From contig JAGFNQ010009458.1 of NCBI GenBank assembly GCA_024364735.1, forward strand, positions 23,190-87,189: DNA of 64,000 nt. Reading direction: 5' to 3'. Made by a program: the position numbers and the translations under genes. Of this stretch, positions 10,821 through 23,439 are shown in pieces. The stretch is from Boesenbergia rotunda. Taxonomy: Eukaryota; Streptophyta; Magnoliopsida; Zingiberales; Zingiberaceae. The notes under the pieces were generated by a model. The model was not told the DNA's origin and ran no database searches. It was given only the letters and a program-made list of their open reading frames with translations. Every line of letters starts with the position of its first letter. Position 1 is the stretch's first letter.

Positions 10821-11210
10821 CTTGGAGCATGAGTCGACATTGGTTGGTAAGGAGGCAGAGTTAGTTGCCAAAGATGCAACCATCTTGGGATTAGAAGGAC
10901 AACTAACTACTCAAGCCAAAGAATTCACCAATTTGAGCTCCGAGCTAACTTCTTTCAAGGCTACCCTGGAGGCCTACTAGGTGGGGGAGTCTAATCGATT
11001 GGAGGCCCATAAGGTGGAGTGCCTCTGTTCAGACAAGTTTAATCTGCTCCTGAGCCAGCGCGCCTCACAGATGTTTAAGTATGGGGTGAATGGAGCGCTG
11101 AAATAGTTGAAGGACATAGAGCACATTCCATCCGATTTGCTCGCCACCTCTGTGAAGTTGGCCAAGATTTTGGATAACCTCCTTAAGGATGCCTTTCCTG
11201 ACTTCGGTTA
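10821..11210 (+). pseudogene. Last exon of another Transposase_28-type gene
   Basis: One frame reads as a coiled coil (EAELVAKDATILGLEGQL) followed by FKYGVNGALK and LKDAFPDFG. These are typical of the C-terminal end of Transposase_28-type plant element proteins. In-frame TAG codons lie near 10977 and 11104, and the frame ends with TAA near 11208. The N-terminal exons are absent: the LTR ends immediately upstream. Identification is from the pattern of the C-terminal motif. Confidence 0.55.
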
Positions 11211-11730
11211 ATGCTACACCTACTTATCTCCTATTTTTATTTTGCCACGCCCCTAGAGGGTTTTAAGAAAACATTTTGGCCTGTATTTAAGTACTACATC
11301 TTTTCATGTCAGGTTATCTCTATTTTTGACTTTGCATTCTCTCGCTTAGTATTTTCCCTTAGCTTCTCTGTGCATATGCTAACTTAGTATTCATGATGAC
11401 TTGTGTTGCCTCTAATAAGGGGTTAAGCCATTAGAGTTGTTTTCTAGTCTTGTGCCTTAACGACAATTTGCAACCTATTGACTAACATTTCATATTTTAT
11501 TGAGTAGTCATGTGATCTTAAGGCAGGGTATGACTATCACTCAAGGGCTATACGACCTCTTATTATGCTATCCTTGCTCCTGGCTTATCAAGTGCTCAAC
11601 TCTTCTCATGCGAGAATCAACAATTGTCTGGCCAAGTGGTTTCCCACATCTAAGGCTTATAACCATCCAACAGAGTGGGAATGACTTACTTTTTGTTGAA
11701 GATTTAATATCTCTAATCAAGCAATGTTTT
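11211..11730. other. Noncoding stretch after the Transposase_28 exon
   Basis: No gene is seen. It is probably the 3' flank of the preceding gene within its parent gypsy element, since it leads without a break into the tandem array. The open frame at 11500-11781 has no recognisable features. Confidence 0.4.
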
Positions 11731-12273
11731 GGATCGTGGATCGCCACGTTTGACAGGCCTGACACGAGAGACCCCACTTAAAACTCACTAAGTAGTGAGA
11801 GTCTGGGACTTCCAATTAGGCGGTCATTTGGATTGTGGATAACCACCTCGGACCGATGCCGATTGTTGGGCATGGGGGACCCCTCTTATAACTCGCTAAG
11901 TAGCGAGAGTTTGAGACTTCCGATCGGGCGGTTGTTTGGATCATGGATCACCACATCCGACAGATGCGATCATTGGGCACGGGAGACTTCGCTTATAACT
12001 CGCTAAGTAGCGAGAGTTTGGGACATATGATCGGGCAGTTGTTTGGATCGTGGATCACCATGTCTGACCAACCCTAATCGTTGGCCACGGGGTCCAAGTA
12101 GCGAGAATCTGGGACTTCCGATCGGTTGGTCGTTTGGATTGTGGATTGCCACATTCGACCGACGCAGATCATTGGGAAGGGCTCGCTATGTAGCAAGTCT
12201 GGGACATTCGATCAGGCAGTAATTTGGATCATGGATCACCATGTCCAACCAGCGCAGATCGTTGAGTATGGGG
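11731..12273. repeat. Tandem array of about 90-108 bp units, left part
   Basis: The anchor word 'ggat(c/t)(g/a)tggat' occurs at 11731, 11830, 11938, 12045, 12136 and 12226. Most units carry 'ctcgctaagtagcgag' or a variant, a short perfect hairpin, and a 'gatcgttgggcac' word. The units are diverged and variable in length. Confidence 0.85.
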
Positions 12274-13896
12274 TGTTAGTGTGTGCACTTATATGCCAAG
12301 ACACTTTTATGTATATATGGATAATTATTTTAATAAAGGTAAGTATTTATCATTAATTATTTACTTTTTGTACATATATGATTAATGATAAAGTCTCACA
12401 GATTAATGGTTATATTATTTTGAAAATAGTCCTTGATCGGATAGATATCTAGAGGGGACATAGATATCTAGATCAATGCTAAGTATGACTAGGTCAAGAT
12501 AGACCGAGGGATGGATATCTAAGTTATACTTGGAGGTGCCTTGAGCTTAGAGGTACATTGGGCACAACCCGTTTAAGAGAACACCACATATTAGCATCAT
12601 TGGTCATTCGTCTTAATGAATGAATGTAACTGATCTTTTTACTTGAGACCTTCATTTATTCTATGTGTGAAGTTATATACTTTGATGTTGTTAAAAGCAG
12701 TCTTTAATCGGATTGTGATTAATATGGTAGTTGGTTGTAAAACAAAACATAGAGAGAATAATGTTGAGTCAATAGAGGATTCATCGCTCTCTTGGATTAG
12801 GGAGTTAACATCCTGGCCGCTTGAGAGATATTAGTGACTCGAAATCCATGGCCATGGGAGGAATGATTATCATTCAAGATGAGTCTATTATATCTTAGAA
12901 ATCAAATAAAACAATTAAATTGGTGATGATGTATAGTGCACCAAATTAATTAGGATGTAGGGTAGAGATGAAGAGATTGAATTATACAGTAATTAGTTCA
13001 TGATGGTTTTTAGTTTATGACTAAAATTCTATCACGTTGGGCGACTAAAAACTATTGTTAGATGGTTACCTTAGTCTACGTATGGATTTACACTGCCTTC
13101 GTGTATAGAACCTAGAGAGTCGCACGCATGGCATATATACATGATCAATATTTGTAATTGATTATTTTATTAGATACTAAAATTAGTCAATTTATTATTT
13201 CTGAATAAGAATTAATTAGATTATTAATTATTTTTGAAATATCAGAAGTTAGAATGGATCAAGATCAAATATGAATTTATTTGATCTAAAGAAGAGAGAG
13301 TGAATTTTATCTCTTATTCTCTTTAGAGAATTTGAAGAGTCACAATTATGATTATTAATGGAGAAAATGAAGAGTCTTTATTAATGATTATTAATTGAGA
13401 ATTTAAAGAGTCATAATTATAATAATTAATGAAGAAGGTGAAGCGTCATGTCTCTTCATCTTCCTTGGAGGTTATAAATAGCCAGCCTTAGAGAGGATTG
13501 TCTCTCAAGCCGACCACAGCGACTTCTCCTTGTTTTGCGACAACTCTCTCCACTTCTTCCGGGAAGTTTTTGGCAACCTACTACTTCTCTGATCGGAGAC
13601 ACATCTTCAGATCCGTAGTGCTTCTGAAAGTATTTTGTTGATCCAAGTGGCTAGCACCTAACGGATCATCTAGTTCATGATTTAGTGCGCGCGGATACCA
13701 CTAGAGGAGTCACACATGGGGCTCTCATCTGTTTGCGATATCGTTTACAAATAAGCAAAGGGTTACAGGATATATTTTCATTTTATGTTACATTTCATAT
13801 TATTTTGTTTAGAACTATATGTACCACGAAAAGATCCATGATTTAAGAGAAAAATTTACTTTATTATAAATATTCCGCTGCACTCAGAACCTAACC
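12274..13896 (+). mobile_element. Solo LTR inserted in the tandem array
   Basis: It begins TGTTAG and ends ctgcactcagaacctaac(c). It is flanked by tgggg (12269-12273) and cgggg (13897-13901), a near-perfect 5-bp duplication. A TATA box at 13473-13480 sets the plus orientation. The end sequence resembles copia-type LTRs. There is no internal domain. Confidence 0.7.
13473..13480 (+). promoter_or_regulatory. TATA box of the solo LTR
   Basis: TATAAATA within 'gaggttataaatagcc', about 420 bp before the LTR end. Confidence 0.5.
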
Positions 13897-14225
13897 CGGG
13901 GACCCCACATACAACTCACTAAGTAGCAAGAGTCTAGGACATCCGCTTGGGCGGTCTTTTGGATCGTGGATTGCCACGTCTGACCGATGCTAATCATTGG
14001 GCATGAGGGATCCCTCCCCTTAAAACTTGCTAAGTAGTGAGAGTCTGGGACATCTACTTGGGCGGTCATTTGGATCGTGGATCACCACGTCCAACCAACA
14101 ACGATCATTGGGCACAAGGGACCTCACTTATAACTCATTTGAGAAAATAAGAGTTTGGGACTTGGATCTGGCGGTCATATGGAGTGTGGGATGCCACGTG
14201 TAACCGACCAGTCGATAGGCACGGG
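13897..14225. repeat. Tandem array, right part
   Basis: It continues the array beyond the solo LTR, with the same anchor word at 13961, 14072 and (degenerate) 14181, a spacing of about 110 bp. It ends at 14225 where internal sequence of the E-IV family starts. Confidence 0.85.
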
Positions 14226-14716
14226 GTAACAGTGCTTTCTAGAGTGAGAAAGCTACTGTAAGGTTTTTTTGATAAGGATCAGTTGGCTGGTAATTGTCTT
14301 AGTCGACTGATACATGTTAAAATTGTTTTCAGCAATTCAAAAAGTGTCCTAATAATAGAAAACATGTGTATAATCTTATGGTGGGTTAATACATAATGTT
14401 TATTGTCATTAGAAGTTAAAGAAACTAATATTAGGATATTATTGTTGTTCTTTTTGATGTATGGGAAAGGGGAAGAATTAATGTTTAATTAGGAAAACCT
14501 TACGTACCTTTGCAAGAAATTGTAGCTCAAGGGGGATCTTAGGTGAAGAGGAAGCTTTGTTGCTCATTTATTGGCAAAGAGGGTGCTTTGTGATAGGTTC
14601 TTAAAAAGCCCATGCTAAGTCCAAGTGTAGGGGGGGCGTTGGATAGGTTTTAAAAATTCCTTGGTGAAAAATCCTAACTCATGGGGAGTTTAGGTGTTTG
14701 GGGAACCTTGTGATAT

Positions 14717-17700
14717 TGTCACGCCCCGAGACCCAGGAGCCGCTGTTCCAATATAAAATCGGACAGCACCTCCCCTGTCCGGCGGACAATTTACACATAC
14801 ACAGAACATACTAGACATCACCACGCAGTTTAATTATATATATTTGGCCTCAGGCCTCAAAACTAAAACATAAACTGACCATAACACAAAATAAACCATA
14901 CCTGACTGCGGACCGGTCCGACTTATGACGAAACAACAAATACAACAACCCCTTAGGGCACACAACAACACTCCCAAGACATATACAAATCCAATAACTG
15001 AATATGAAAACATAGACCCTGCAAAGTACAACACAAAACATGTCGCGATGGGTAGGGACTGGCTGCTGGGCTCTTCTGGCGACTCCAAGTATTTCAACCT
15101 GAAAATAAATATATATGGCAACGGTGTGAGTCCATAAACTCAGCGAATACCCAGCGGATATGCATAGGAGGTTATACCAACAATAAGAGTTCAGCTAATG
15201 CAGACTCATATCAACAGAAAGGAAAGACTGGTACTGAACATACTGAGGTAGATACATACCTGAATCCATCTAACTTGTACAGAGGTAAGAAATACCAGTG
15301 GAATACCAATAGACATATAATCACAGATAACAGGTCTCCAGAATATGCAATGTCAAACAAGTGCAGCAAATAAGTGCAGCAAAATAAGTGCAGCAATCAA
15401 TGCACGATGCAAAATATGCACATGGTGCAATGTCATGGTCACCCCCTAACTCCAGTCAAGTCACCGAGACAGGCAATACTGTGTCGGCCGAGTGGGTAGA
15501 GCTGTGACACTGTCAGCACTCTGCCATCACTGCTCCTGAGTGACCGAGTGGACAGGATGCTGGTGGAGTAAACACTCCGCCCCATGTATATATGGGGGAG
15601 ATATCTCTCTCATCTTCTCTGGTCTATGGTAAGAGAAGGGATCCCTGCCTGCTACCACGCTCCGAAACCACTACCCATGAGCGGACGAGCGGAGCAGTAC
15701 AGAGCAAATGCACACACCCAGCGGTATCCACTAACCCATGAGTGGCCGTGTGTGCATATCATGTGCCGGAAGACGATTAGGCTCAACCACAAGGGAGTCG
15801 CTGATCGCCGGCATGCAACAGTGCAAGGATGGTGTATGATAGATACACATACCTCCCTCCCAAATCCTCAGTATACTAGGTCTCAGTCTGAAATCCTATA
15901 ACAGGAAATACAGTTAACCTACAAGGTATACTGGACAAAAACTACAGATCCCTCAAGGTCAAAGGCAGGAGACACATCACGATCTCTAAGCATACATATA
16001 GATATGACACTACCTGATACTGTATGGAACTAACATCATAATAACTCAGAGATAAACCACAGGTATCCAGGACAGGCATAATAAACAGGGATAACTAACA
16101 AGTATCCAGGACAGACATAATAACTCAGGGATAACTAACAAGTATCCAGAACAGACATGATAACTCAGGGATAACTAACAAGTATCCAGAACCGACCTGA
16201 TAACTCAAGGATAACTAACAAGTATCCAGGGCAGGCATAATAACTCAGGGATAACTAACAAGTATCCAGAACAGGCATAATATCCAGGGATAACGGATAA
16301 GTATCCAGGACAGGCATAATAAACAAGGCTAGCGTATAATCTTACTGCTATTTATAACCAACTATGCATAGCAATATGACAATATCTAAAAGATAAGTCA
16401 AAGGGTACCCGCCTCAAAGTAGGAGTCCGTATACGTAGAGCACCTCCCGTCTGATACTTCGCAACGGTAAATCCAAGTCAAGTCCCTGTATCAAGGATAT
16501 ATTTAATTAGCTATCACACAGAAACGGTAACTAGCTAATAAATCCCTAAGTCATATTAGGATTAACCTAACCATCTCAATTAGGTTTAATTCCACAAAGC
16601 TAAACTCAAACCTAACCGCACCATGACCAATTCTTGGAACCTATCACAGAACATCCATTTACCCAAGTGTCACGCTACCATCAATTAGCCCAATCATCAA
16701 CCAAACCAATAAAGCAAAGTATCCTTTGACACAAATTCACTAATCCCTTTGTCACTATCAATACCTTGAAACAAAAAGGGTCCAAAAGCCCACGACCAAA
16801 TTTGGAAATCTCCAACTACAATCAAACAACACAGTTTGCTTCAACTCCTAATGAAGCTCACGGCAGAGGAGATCACACACACAAAGCCAATCCAATAGCT
16901 AGATCAAACTTCTACACTCCAAGATAGGTCATACCCCAAAGCACCTGCTCACGACAGATGTCAAGAAATTCCATCATTCTTCTACACCAAATCTGATATC
17001 AACAATTATTAATCTAAACCGTTGAATACCAAAACTTACCAACATCCAAGAACCAGAGTAACCTTACCACAAATACAGGTTCAAGAACACATGACCAACT
17101 TCAAAATAAATTCCCAATACATGAAGCTCACGGTGACATCTAAAACCCATATCAATAAGTAGAGCAACATCTCCAAACATAGAGGATCAAAGTCCTAAAA
17201 CCAAAGCTCAAGACTAAAGCAAACTTTACCTCAGTGATGGCTAGCACGAGCAGTCTGCCCAACTCCAGCCGATCAACCCTTGAATCACAAAACTCATTCT
17301 GCTCAAATCAGAAATGAAAACCAAAGTTCACTTAGAGCTTCCACATTCAAATGTAAAGTCACGCATAGAATTCGATCACAAAGCCATAGGAACAATTAAC
17401 AACACATAAACTTTACCTGAGATTTGCGCTGGAAAGTATGACATGCGATGAGTGCCAGGCTTGATTCTGGATCAGGAGAAGAACAAGGATCGCAATGAGG
17501 GAGGGCCGCGATTTAGGGTAGCACAAGGAGAGACTACATCACCGACTCGCTCACGTGTACCAGGCGACAACCTCCGGTGCCTAATAATCGATCGACGCCG
17601 ATGAAGGGCAGTGCGATGATGGCGACAACGATGGAGAAGAAAGGGGAGGGAGTAGAGACCACGATCGGCGCAGCTTCTCTTCTCAATGGAGAAGTTAGCG

Positions 17701-18144
17701 AGGGGGTATCGGGCGGCATCCACTGGGGCGATGGCTGCGACGAAGAAGAATCGGGTTGAGAAGGAGTCGCGTTTGCGTCGGCTGTGGGCTAGGGTTCGCG
17801 AGAGGAAAAGGGAGAGTCGGGGTGGCTGCGGCCGAGTGTTTTAAATACAAAGGGGTCTTTTTTACAGAAAAGCCCCTCGCATTCCTCAATTTAACAATAA
17901 GCCCTTAGGGTTAATGTTTTAACCATTTAACTCTTCCATTTATATAATCTATCTTAATAAAACTTCAAGGATAAGTTAATTACTCTCTCGTAATTTAATA
18001 GGTTATCCGAAACCCTTGTTAGATTTTACATTTTTACAATAAAGCCCCCTTGGGCTCCTCCCGTAGGGCCGGAAATCCTAGACTCTATCCAGTAAAATCT
18101 CGAAAAATTTTCTGGTCCAGATTTTCGAATTACCGTATTTTACA
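14717..18144 (-). mobile_element. Solo LTR, Tekay/Del-like chromovirus, 3.4 kb
   Basis: On the plus strand it runs from TGTCACGCCCCGAGACCC to CGTATTTTACA. Read on the minus strand it starts TGTAAAATACGG and ends GGGGCGTGACA, as I recall for long Tekay-type LTRs. It is flanked by perfect gatat duplications (14712-14716 and 18145-18149). A TATTTAAA word at 17840-17847 on the minus strand is a possible TATA box. There is no coding frame; the GC-rich part near 17470-17830 is LTR sequence. Confidence 0.8.
16041..16323. repeat. 40-bp tandem repeat, about 7 copies, in the Tekay-like LTR
   Basis: The unit is built on 'ataactcagggataactaac' followed by 'aagtatccag(a/g)acaga'. The copies are near-identical in the middle and drift at both edges. 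Confidence 0.9.
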
Positions 18145-18314
18145 GATATGATTCCATGCATTGGTTGAATTGGCATTGCATGTTGGCATATGCATTGACG
18201 GTATAAGTCCAAGGTATAGCCTTGACAGCATAAGTCTAAATATTTTTAACATTGTAATTTGCTATTTATTTTCCCTAACTTAAATATATTGTCAAACATC
18301 AAAAAGGGGGAGAT

Positions 18315-19465
18315 TGATAAGGCAATTTATGGTCCGTGTAACCATGTGTTTTGATATTTAGGCAAAGAATTTAAGTTAGGTGTACCCTTATATTTGATAT
18401 GTGTATTTGAGTGTGGAGGTTCTGTAGGATACACAAAGACTCAGCTTGATGACTTTGAGTTCGGTAAAGGATGGTGCATCTGAGGAACCATAGACAAGGC
18501 AACAACGATAAGTGGAGGGAAGCACACTTCGAGGTATACGTGAAGGATGACATGAGGACGAGCTGCAGGCTTGTATGCATCTGAGGGATGAGAGCCAAAT
18601 GCATACGTGAAGGATGTCATGGAGATGAGCCGCGAGCTTGTATGCATCCGAGGGATGAGAGCCAAAGTGAAGAAGACTTGAAGGTAACAGGTCAAGGCTG
18701 TAATGAAGAGTCAAGTGAGTCACAAGGGACCTTGGACCCGACAACAAGGACCAATGCTGAAGGAATCTCCAGAAGGTAGGATGTGAAGGATGGAGAGGCA
18801 TTCGAGGGACGCGAGCTGATTGAAGAGGCTAGAAGGCTTGGTTTAGGTTGGTCGGGCAAGGACGAGTGCCAAGTGAATGTACTCGTGATTGAGACCCTAT
18901 GTTCAGATTTTACCAGTCGACTGATATGAGATCAGTCAATAGGTTGAGAGCACAGAAAGATTAGTCGACTGATCTTTCTGTGCAGTCAACTGGTATCGGC
19001 TGAATTTGAACGTTAGGCTGTAACATTCAAATTCAATAATTGTCAGTTGATCAGTGTTGGCACCAGTCGACTGTAACAGCTGGATCAGCAAACAAGTTCT
19101 ATTTAAGAGAACTTGGTTTACTTGAGTAAGGTTGACGTGATAAAGGTTGTTAACCCCTATTAGAAGTCTACCAAGCTCTTGTGTACGTATGCGGTGTTGT
19201 GGCGAGGTTTCTCCACCCACAACGAGCTACACGAGCTAGCCGAAGGTTTTTTAGGGACTCATCCATCGACGGATCAGGATCGTCCACCTTATGAACAACC
19301 ATAGAGTGCGAGCTTTATCTTCAAATCACGTAAATTGGTTTATCTCCTTGTTTAGCTTTATTTATCAATATTTTTGCTATGCAAGCTAACTATGTAGGAA
19401 GAAAATTGAATAATTTAGGGACAATGTCCATTCACCCCCTCTAGAAAGTCATCCAATCTTGTACA
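18315..19465 (+). mobile_element. LTR of the E-IV family (shared by two tandem copies)
   Basis: It begins TGATAAGGCAATTTATGG after a polypurine tract and ends ...cttgtaca, two bases before a primer binding site. It aligns with 34667-35864. Because internal 3' sequence of one copy lies upstream and the gag start of another lies downstream, it serves as 3' LTR for one and 5' LTR for the other. The first dinucleotide pair is TG; the following TTG of relatives is changed to ATA. Confidence 0.8.
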
Positions 19466-19467
19466 AG

Positions 19468-19478
19468 TGGTATCAGAG
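19468..19478 (+). other. Primer binding site (initiator Met tRNA type), E-IV
   Basis: TGGTATCAGAG two bases after the LTR is the usual copia-type primer site. Confidence 0.85.
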
Positions 19479-19593
19479 AGGGTCGCTTTCCATCGGACTA
19501 ATCGTCAAGAAAGCACAAGATGGTCGGTTCAAACATCCATCCACAAAAATATGAAGGAGACTATGCTTGGTGGAAGAAAAGGGTGGAGGTATA

Positions 19594-20873
19594 TGTTGGT
19601 GCAGGAAGCACTATATCGAACCTTGTTTTGATATTGGCAAAGGATTCAAAGTTAAATACTATTTGTGGTCTAATATGTTCATTAAGTGTGCAGAAAGAAA
19701 TCCTGGCGAAGGGCTGCTAGGCACCTAGCGAAGGACTGCTAGGCATCAAATCCTGAAGACCTGGCAAAGGGCTGCTGGGCACCTGGCGAAGGGCTGCCGG
19801 AGTCTAAGACCTGGTGAAGGACTGCTAGGCACCTGGCGAAGGGCTGCTAGGCACCTGGCGAAGGACAGCTGGGCAAAAGTCCAACCGGAGGAGCCGGTTG
19901 ACAAAAGGTAAACTCTCCTGAGAGGAGTAGGTGAGGACGCGTTCCCCGTCGTGGGAACAGTAGGCGTCAGTTCGACCTAGGGTTCCATTTGGGAGACCCA
20001 AAGGCAGAACCAAGATAGCTAAGGCTGTATAAACCTAATATTCATGCTTTATTATGTTTGGTACTAACCCTGGATGTAGGACCGAAGGAACGAGTTTCTG
20101 CAGCTCAGAACGCCCCAAAGGAGAGGAGCAGCAGTTGGGCTAGGTGCTCGGGAGGTCCTGGGCGCCCAAGGTCAAAGCCAAACGAGCAGTTGAGCAAGAA
20201 GTGCTTCAAAAGTTCACTGGGCCAGGCGCCCTCAAGCTCCCGGGCGCCCTCATGGTCCCGGGCGCCCTGGTTGCCTCGGGCGCCCTGGGTCCAAGCCAAT
20301 GAAGCGATCGAATTCAAGTCAGCCGAGAAGCCTGTTGAACAAGTCAAGCAGGGCGCCCCCGTCAAACTCCGAGCCTGATCCTGGAGGGATAAGGGCTGAC
20401 CGAGTTCCGGATAGGGGTTTGCGGATCAAGAGGCACGTGGAGGGCGCCCCCAGGTGCACTATAAAAGGGGTTCGACCCCCAAGGCTTCAAAACACACTTT
20501 TCCAATGCCACAACGCTCTTCGCTCAAGTGCTCTGCTTCGGAAACTTCTGATCTCGAGGTTCTAGCGCCAACAACGACCCTACGCACTGAAGTACGATCC
20601 ACACCGGGTGTCGGTAACGAAGAGTTAAATTATTCCTTTTATTGCAATACTACTGTACAATTCTCTGTAAAACTTTGCGCATTATAGAATTGCCCGCAGT
20701 AAACAGTCAAGGACCGTGGGCCTTGGAGTAGGAGCCGACCGCGACTCCGAACCAATTAAAAACAATTGTGTTTCATGTGTTTTGTCTTAAATTTCCGCTA
20801 CGCATTCTCTTTTCAAATCCGAAACGGTTTTACGATATTCACCCCCCCTCTATCGTATTTTCTCGATCTAACA
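19594..20873 (+). mobile_element. 5' LTR of E-III
   Basis: It runs from TGTTGGTGCAGGAAGC to TCTCGATCTAACA. It contains seven copies of a 'cctggcgaagg(g/a)ctgct'-type repeat (about 19695-19880) and several 'gggcgccc' words (20222-20290). Confidence 0.9.
20460..20467 (+). promoter_or_regulatory. TATA box of E-III 5' LTR
   Basis: TATAAAAG in 'gtgcactataaaagggg'; the same word is at 31297-31304 in the 3' LTR. Confidence 0.65.
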
Positions 20874-20875
20874 AG

Positions 20876-20887
20876 TGGTATCAGAGC
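20876..20887 (+). other. Primer binding site of E-III
   Basis: TGGTATCAGAGC lies two bases after the LTR, complementary to the plant initiator Met tRNA 3' end. Confidence 0.9.
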
Positions 20888-21384
20888 GGGGAAGCTTAAA
20901 TTTGGTGCAACCACCAATTTGGGAGTTTTTCGGATTTACGAAATTTTTTCATTTTATTTCTTTTCTTTTTCGTTAATCGAGGTTGGTGCAACACCACTCG
21001 ATCTTTTTCGCCTTGTATTTCAAATAAATAATATCTGTGGGTGAGTTTCAATTTTTTCAATTTTGAATTCTCATTTTTTCACCATAAGTCAGAATTGATA
21101 AACAATCAATTTTTAAAAATTTGTCATAATTTTTTTACCATTATTTTAATATTTTTTTCTCAAAATTCGTGCTACCTTAATTCGAGCAAATTTTTGCCAC
21201 AACATTGAATTCTTATTTTGTTTAGAATTAACAAAAGTAACATTTTCTAAAAATTTGTAACAAACTTTTAATATTATTTTTATTATTCCACCTCGAAATT
21301 CATGCAATATTTATTTTGGGCTATTTTTTTCTTTCTCCCGCACTACTAATCCAAGACCAAGTCTTGGTACATTTCTAGTTTTTC

Positions 21385-22191
21385 TTGTTGTGTGCAAGAT
21401 TTATCCTTAATGGCCAATCAAGAATGGAACAGTGTTGGTCCGCCCTATTCTCTGACAACAACTTCAGAACCTGGAAGGGTCTAATGGAATCCCACCTAAA
21501 GGCCCATCTAGATCTATGGCGGATCATCCAAACGGGATTCTCTTTTCCCGTAGAAGATGAGTTATCAATCGAGTGGGATAAACTGGATGAACAAACGCTC
21601 AACCAAATCGAGACCGATGCAAGGGCACCTGCAATCCTACAATGTGGCCTAACCAAGGAGCAACTCGAACTAGTAGGTCCATTCAGATGTGCCAGAGAAA
21701 TTTGGGAAAAGCTAATCAATCTACACGAAGAAAGTTCTGGGATTGAGATCTTAGAAGAGTTAGCACCCGACGTCAAAATTGACTCCGGATCAGAAGATGA
21801 GAAAGAATCCATACCTGACTGCGAATTCGAGCCAGAGTCAGAAGATGAATTGACTGAGACAAAAATGGTAACCAATTTCAAATCTTTTTTTGAATTACAA
21901 TTAAATAATCAAGCTGATACTGGAGTGGTCGAGGAAGGTATAATTTTCATTGCAGGGAAAATTCCAAGAGAAATGCAAAAGAGGCCTCAACCAGTACCTG
22001 AGTCCGACTCAGACTCAGAATCTGACGACGAAGGAAGGGATCCTTGGAAACTGGTCTGGTTGGCTCACGACCGCTACAAAATGTCGAAGAAACAATCAAG
22101 CAAAAGAGAGATGGCTAGAATCAAGGGGGAGATTCCAACCGGGAATCAAAAGCTAAATTTACTGTATTTAAAAATCCAATATTTACCTTGA
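21385..22191 (+). CDS. E-III gag-like protein
   Basis: The 268-codon frame has a copia gag-like N-terminal domain (TWKGLMESHLKAHLDLW, then LWRIIQTGF and REIWEKLINLHE). An acidic Ser/Asp/Glu linker follows (around residues 125-150 and 205-220, SDSDSESDDEGRD), and the C-terminus is short and basic. No zinc knuckle is present. The likely original start is ATG at 21410 (MANQEWNSVGPPY), which is one frame off, so a single-base shift near 21450 probably separates the start from the body. The listed start at 21385 is the first ATG in the body frame. Expected role: capsid-like particle protein of the retroelement. Confidence 0.55.
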   Translation: MLCARFILNGQSRMEQCWSALFSDNNFRTWKGLMESHLKAHLDLWRIIQTGFSFPVEDELSIEWDKLDEQTLNQIETDARAPAILQCGLTKEQLELVGPFRCAREIWEKLINLHEESSGIEILEELAPDVKIDSGSEDEKESIPDCEFEPESEDELTETKMVTNFKSFFELQLNNQADTGVVEEGIIFIAGKIPREMQKRPQPVPESDSDSESDDEGRDPWKLVWLAHDRYKMSKKQSSKREMARIKGEIPTGNQKLNLLYLKIQYLP

Positions 22192-23439
22192 ATAACATGA
22201 TTAATTCGTATAAATTAGTTAAGGTCAATACGTTAGAAAACTTAATTCACAACCATGCTGATTTTAACCCAGAGTTTTATTTCGATTATGATGTAACTTA
22301 GATCATTTTTGTCTTGTTTGCTTTAATTGTGTGTTGCTTTTTATTTTATTTTATTTTTGCTTAGAATTAGGATTGATTAGTTTAAGGACTAAACCGATTA
22401 ACTGAAATTTGAATAACATAGTATTGGGTGGAGGTGAGATGATAGTACGTTAGGGAAGCCATTTTGGCGGAACTAGCCGAAGCTACCAATCCAAGACCCA
22501 AACTAGTTAGATCAAAATCATTCAAGAAGTAACTTGAAGATGGATTTTCAATAAAAGGCTTTGCCAAGGAAAGAGTTGATGATCCAATAAGGCTACGGCC
22601 AAAGAAGGCCTAGTGCCTTACCAAGACCTGGAAGCCGATTATTGAAAACCAAATTCACTTTACTATTGTCAGATCTGAATCTAACACAGGTTTCAATTAA
22701 TCTTAGATTCAATCATTGTTTTTAAAAATAAATTTAAAAGCATAATTAATTGGTTTTTCAAAATTAATTTAGCTTTTCAAAATTAATCCAACTTTTCAAA
22801 ATTAAAATATTTATCTCACAAAACCTATAAGGTTAACATGTTTGATCACATAGAACTGGGTGAGATATCTAGGACCTAAGAGTATATGTCACTATCCTCT
22901 TAAATAAAACACAAAGTGCCTTCAAAAGTTATTCAAAATTATTTCTATTTTTTTAAATTAATTCAGTTTACTGTACCCTACTTTTTCCATCTCTAATATT
23001 TTTTTTAAAAATAATGAATTTCATGTTAAATATCACAATAGACTCATTTTAAATAGAATCTAGGGCTTGTTTGATTTAGTTATTGATTGGTCAAACATAG
23101 TCAACTGAGTCAAACTTGGTCAAAATAGTCAAACCTAGTCAACATAGTCAAACCTAGTCAACACTGAAATCCCTTAAGGCACTTAGATAAAATCAGACGG
23201 ATACAAGGGAAGTTTCTTTTAATATTTTTCAAAAAATTTAGATTTTTCAAAAACCTTATATTCTAAAACTCACTATCATCTCAAAATAAGGTTTTCAAAA
23301 ATTGATTCAAAAATCCTCGTATATTACTTTGAAAAATTATCATCATTTCAAAATGATTTTTGAAAATTGTGCTTTCATTCCAAGTTGTGTTTTCAAAAAT
23401 TATCTTCTTAAAAACTATCATACTTCAAAGTTATTCTTT
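22192..23439. other. E-III noncoding interior, first part
   Basis: AT-rich DNA with no pol-like frame. Near 23095-23165 'gtcaaac(c/t)tagtcaaca' words repeat in short tandem. A remnant in-frame peptide just after the gag stop could be decayed gag. Confidence 0.5.

Larger units (their letters stand above)
14226..18314 (+). mobile_element. 3' internal fragment of an E-IV family copy, interrupted
   Basis: 14226-14716 plus 18150-18314 match 34012 to about 34666, the noncoding tail of E-IV just before its 3' LTR, in the same order. They end at a polypurine tract (aaaaagggggagat) before the LTR at 18315. The break is the Tekay-like LTR with its gatat duplication. The upstream part of this copy, including its 5' LTR, is missing. 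Confidence 0.75.

Noticed and set aside
15584..15901. 105-codon frame and several 60-95 codon frames in 14834-17889
   Set aside because: They lie wholly inside the Tekay-like solo LTR bounded by gatat duplications and have no domain.
16041..16323. Regular direct repeats resembling a CRISPR array
   Set aside because: Units are contiguous with no unique spacers, and the DNA is plant retrotransposon LTR.
18371..18801. Three overlapping minus-strand frames (and their equivalents at 34723-35131 and 49673-49861)
   Set aside because: They arise from repeated words in the E-IV/E-VI LTRs and shift between copies, unlike a conserved protein.
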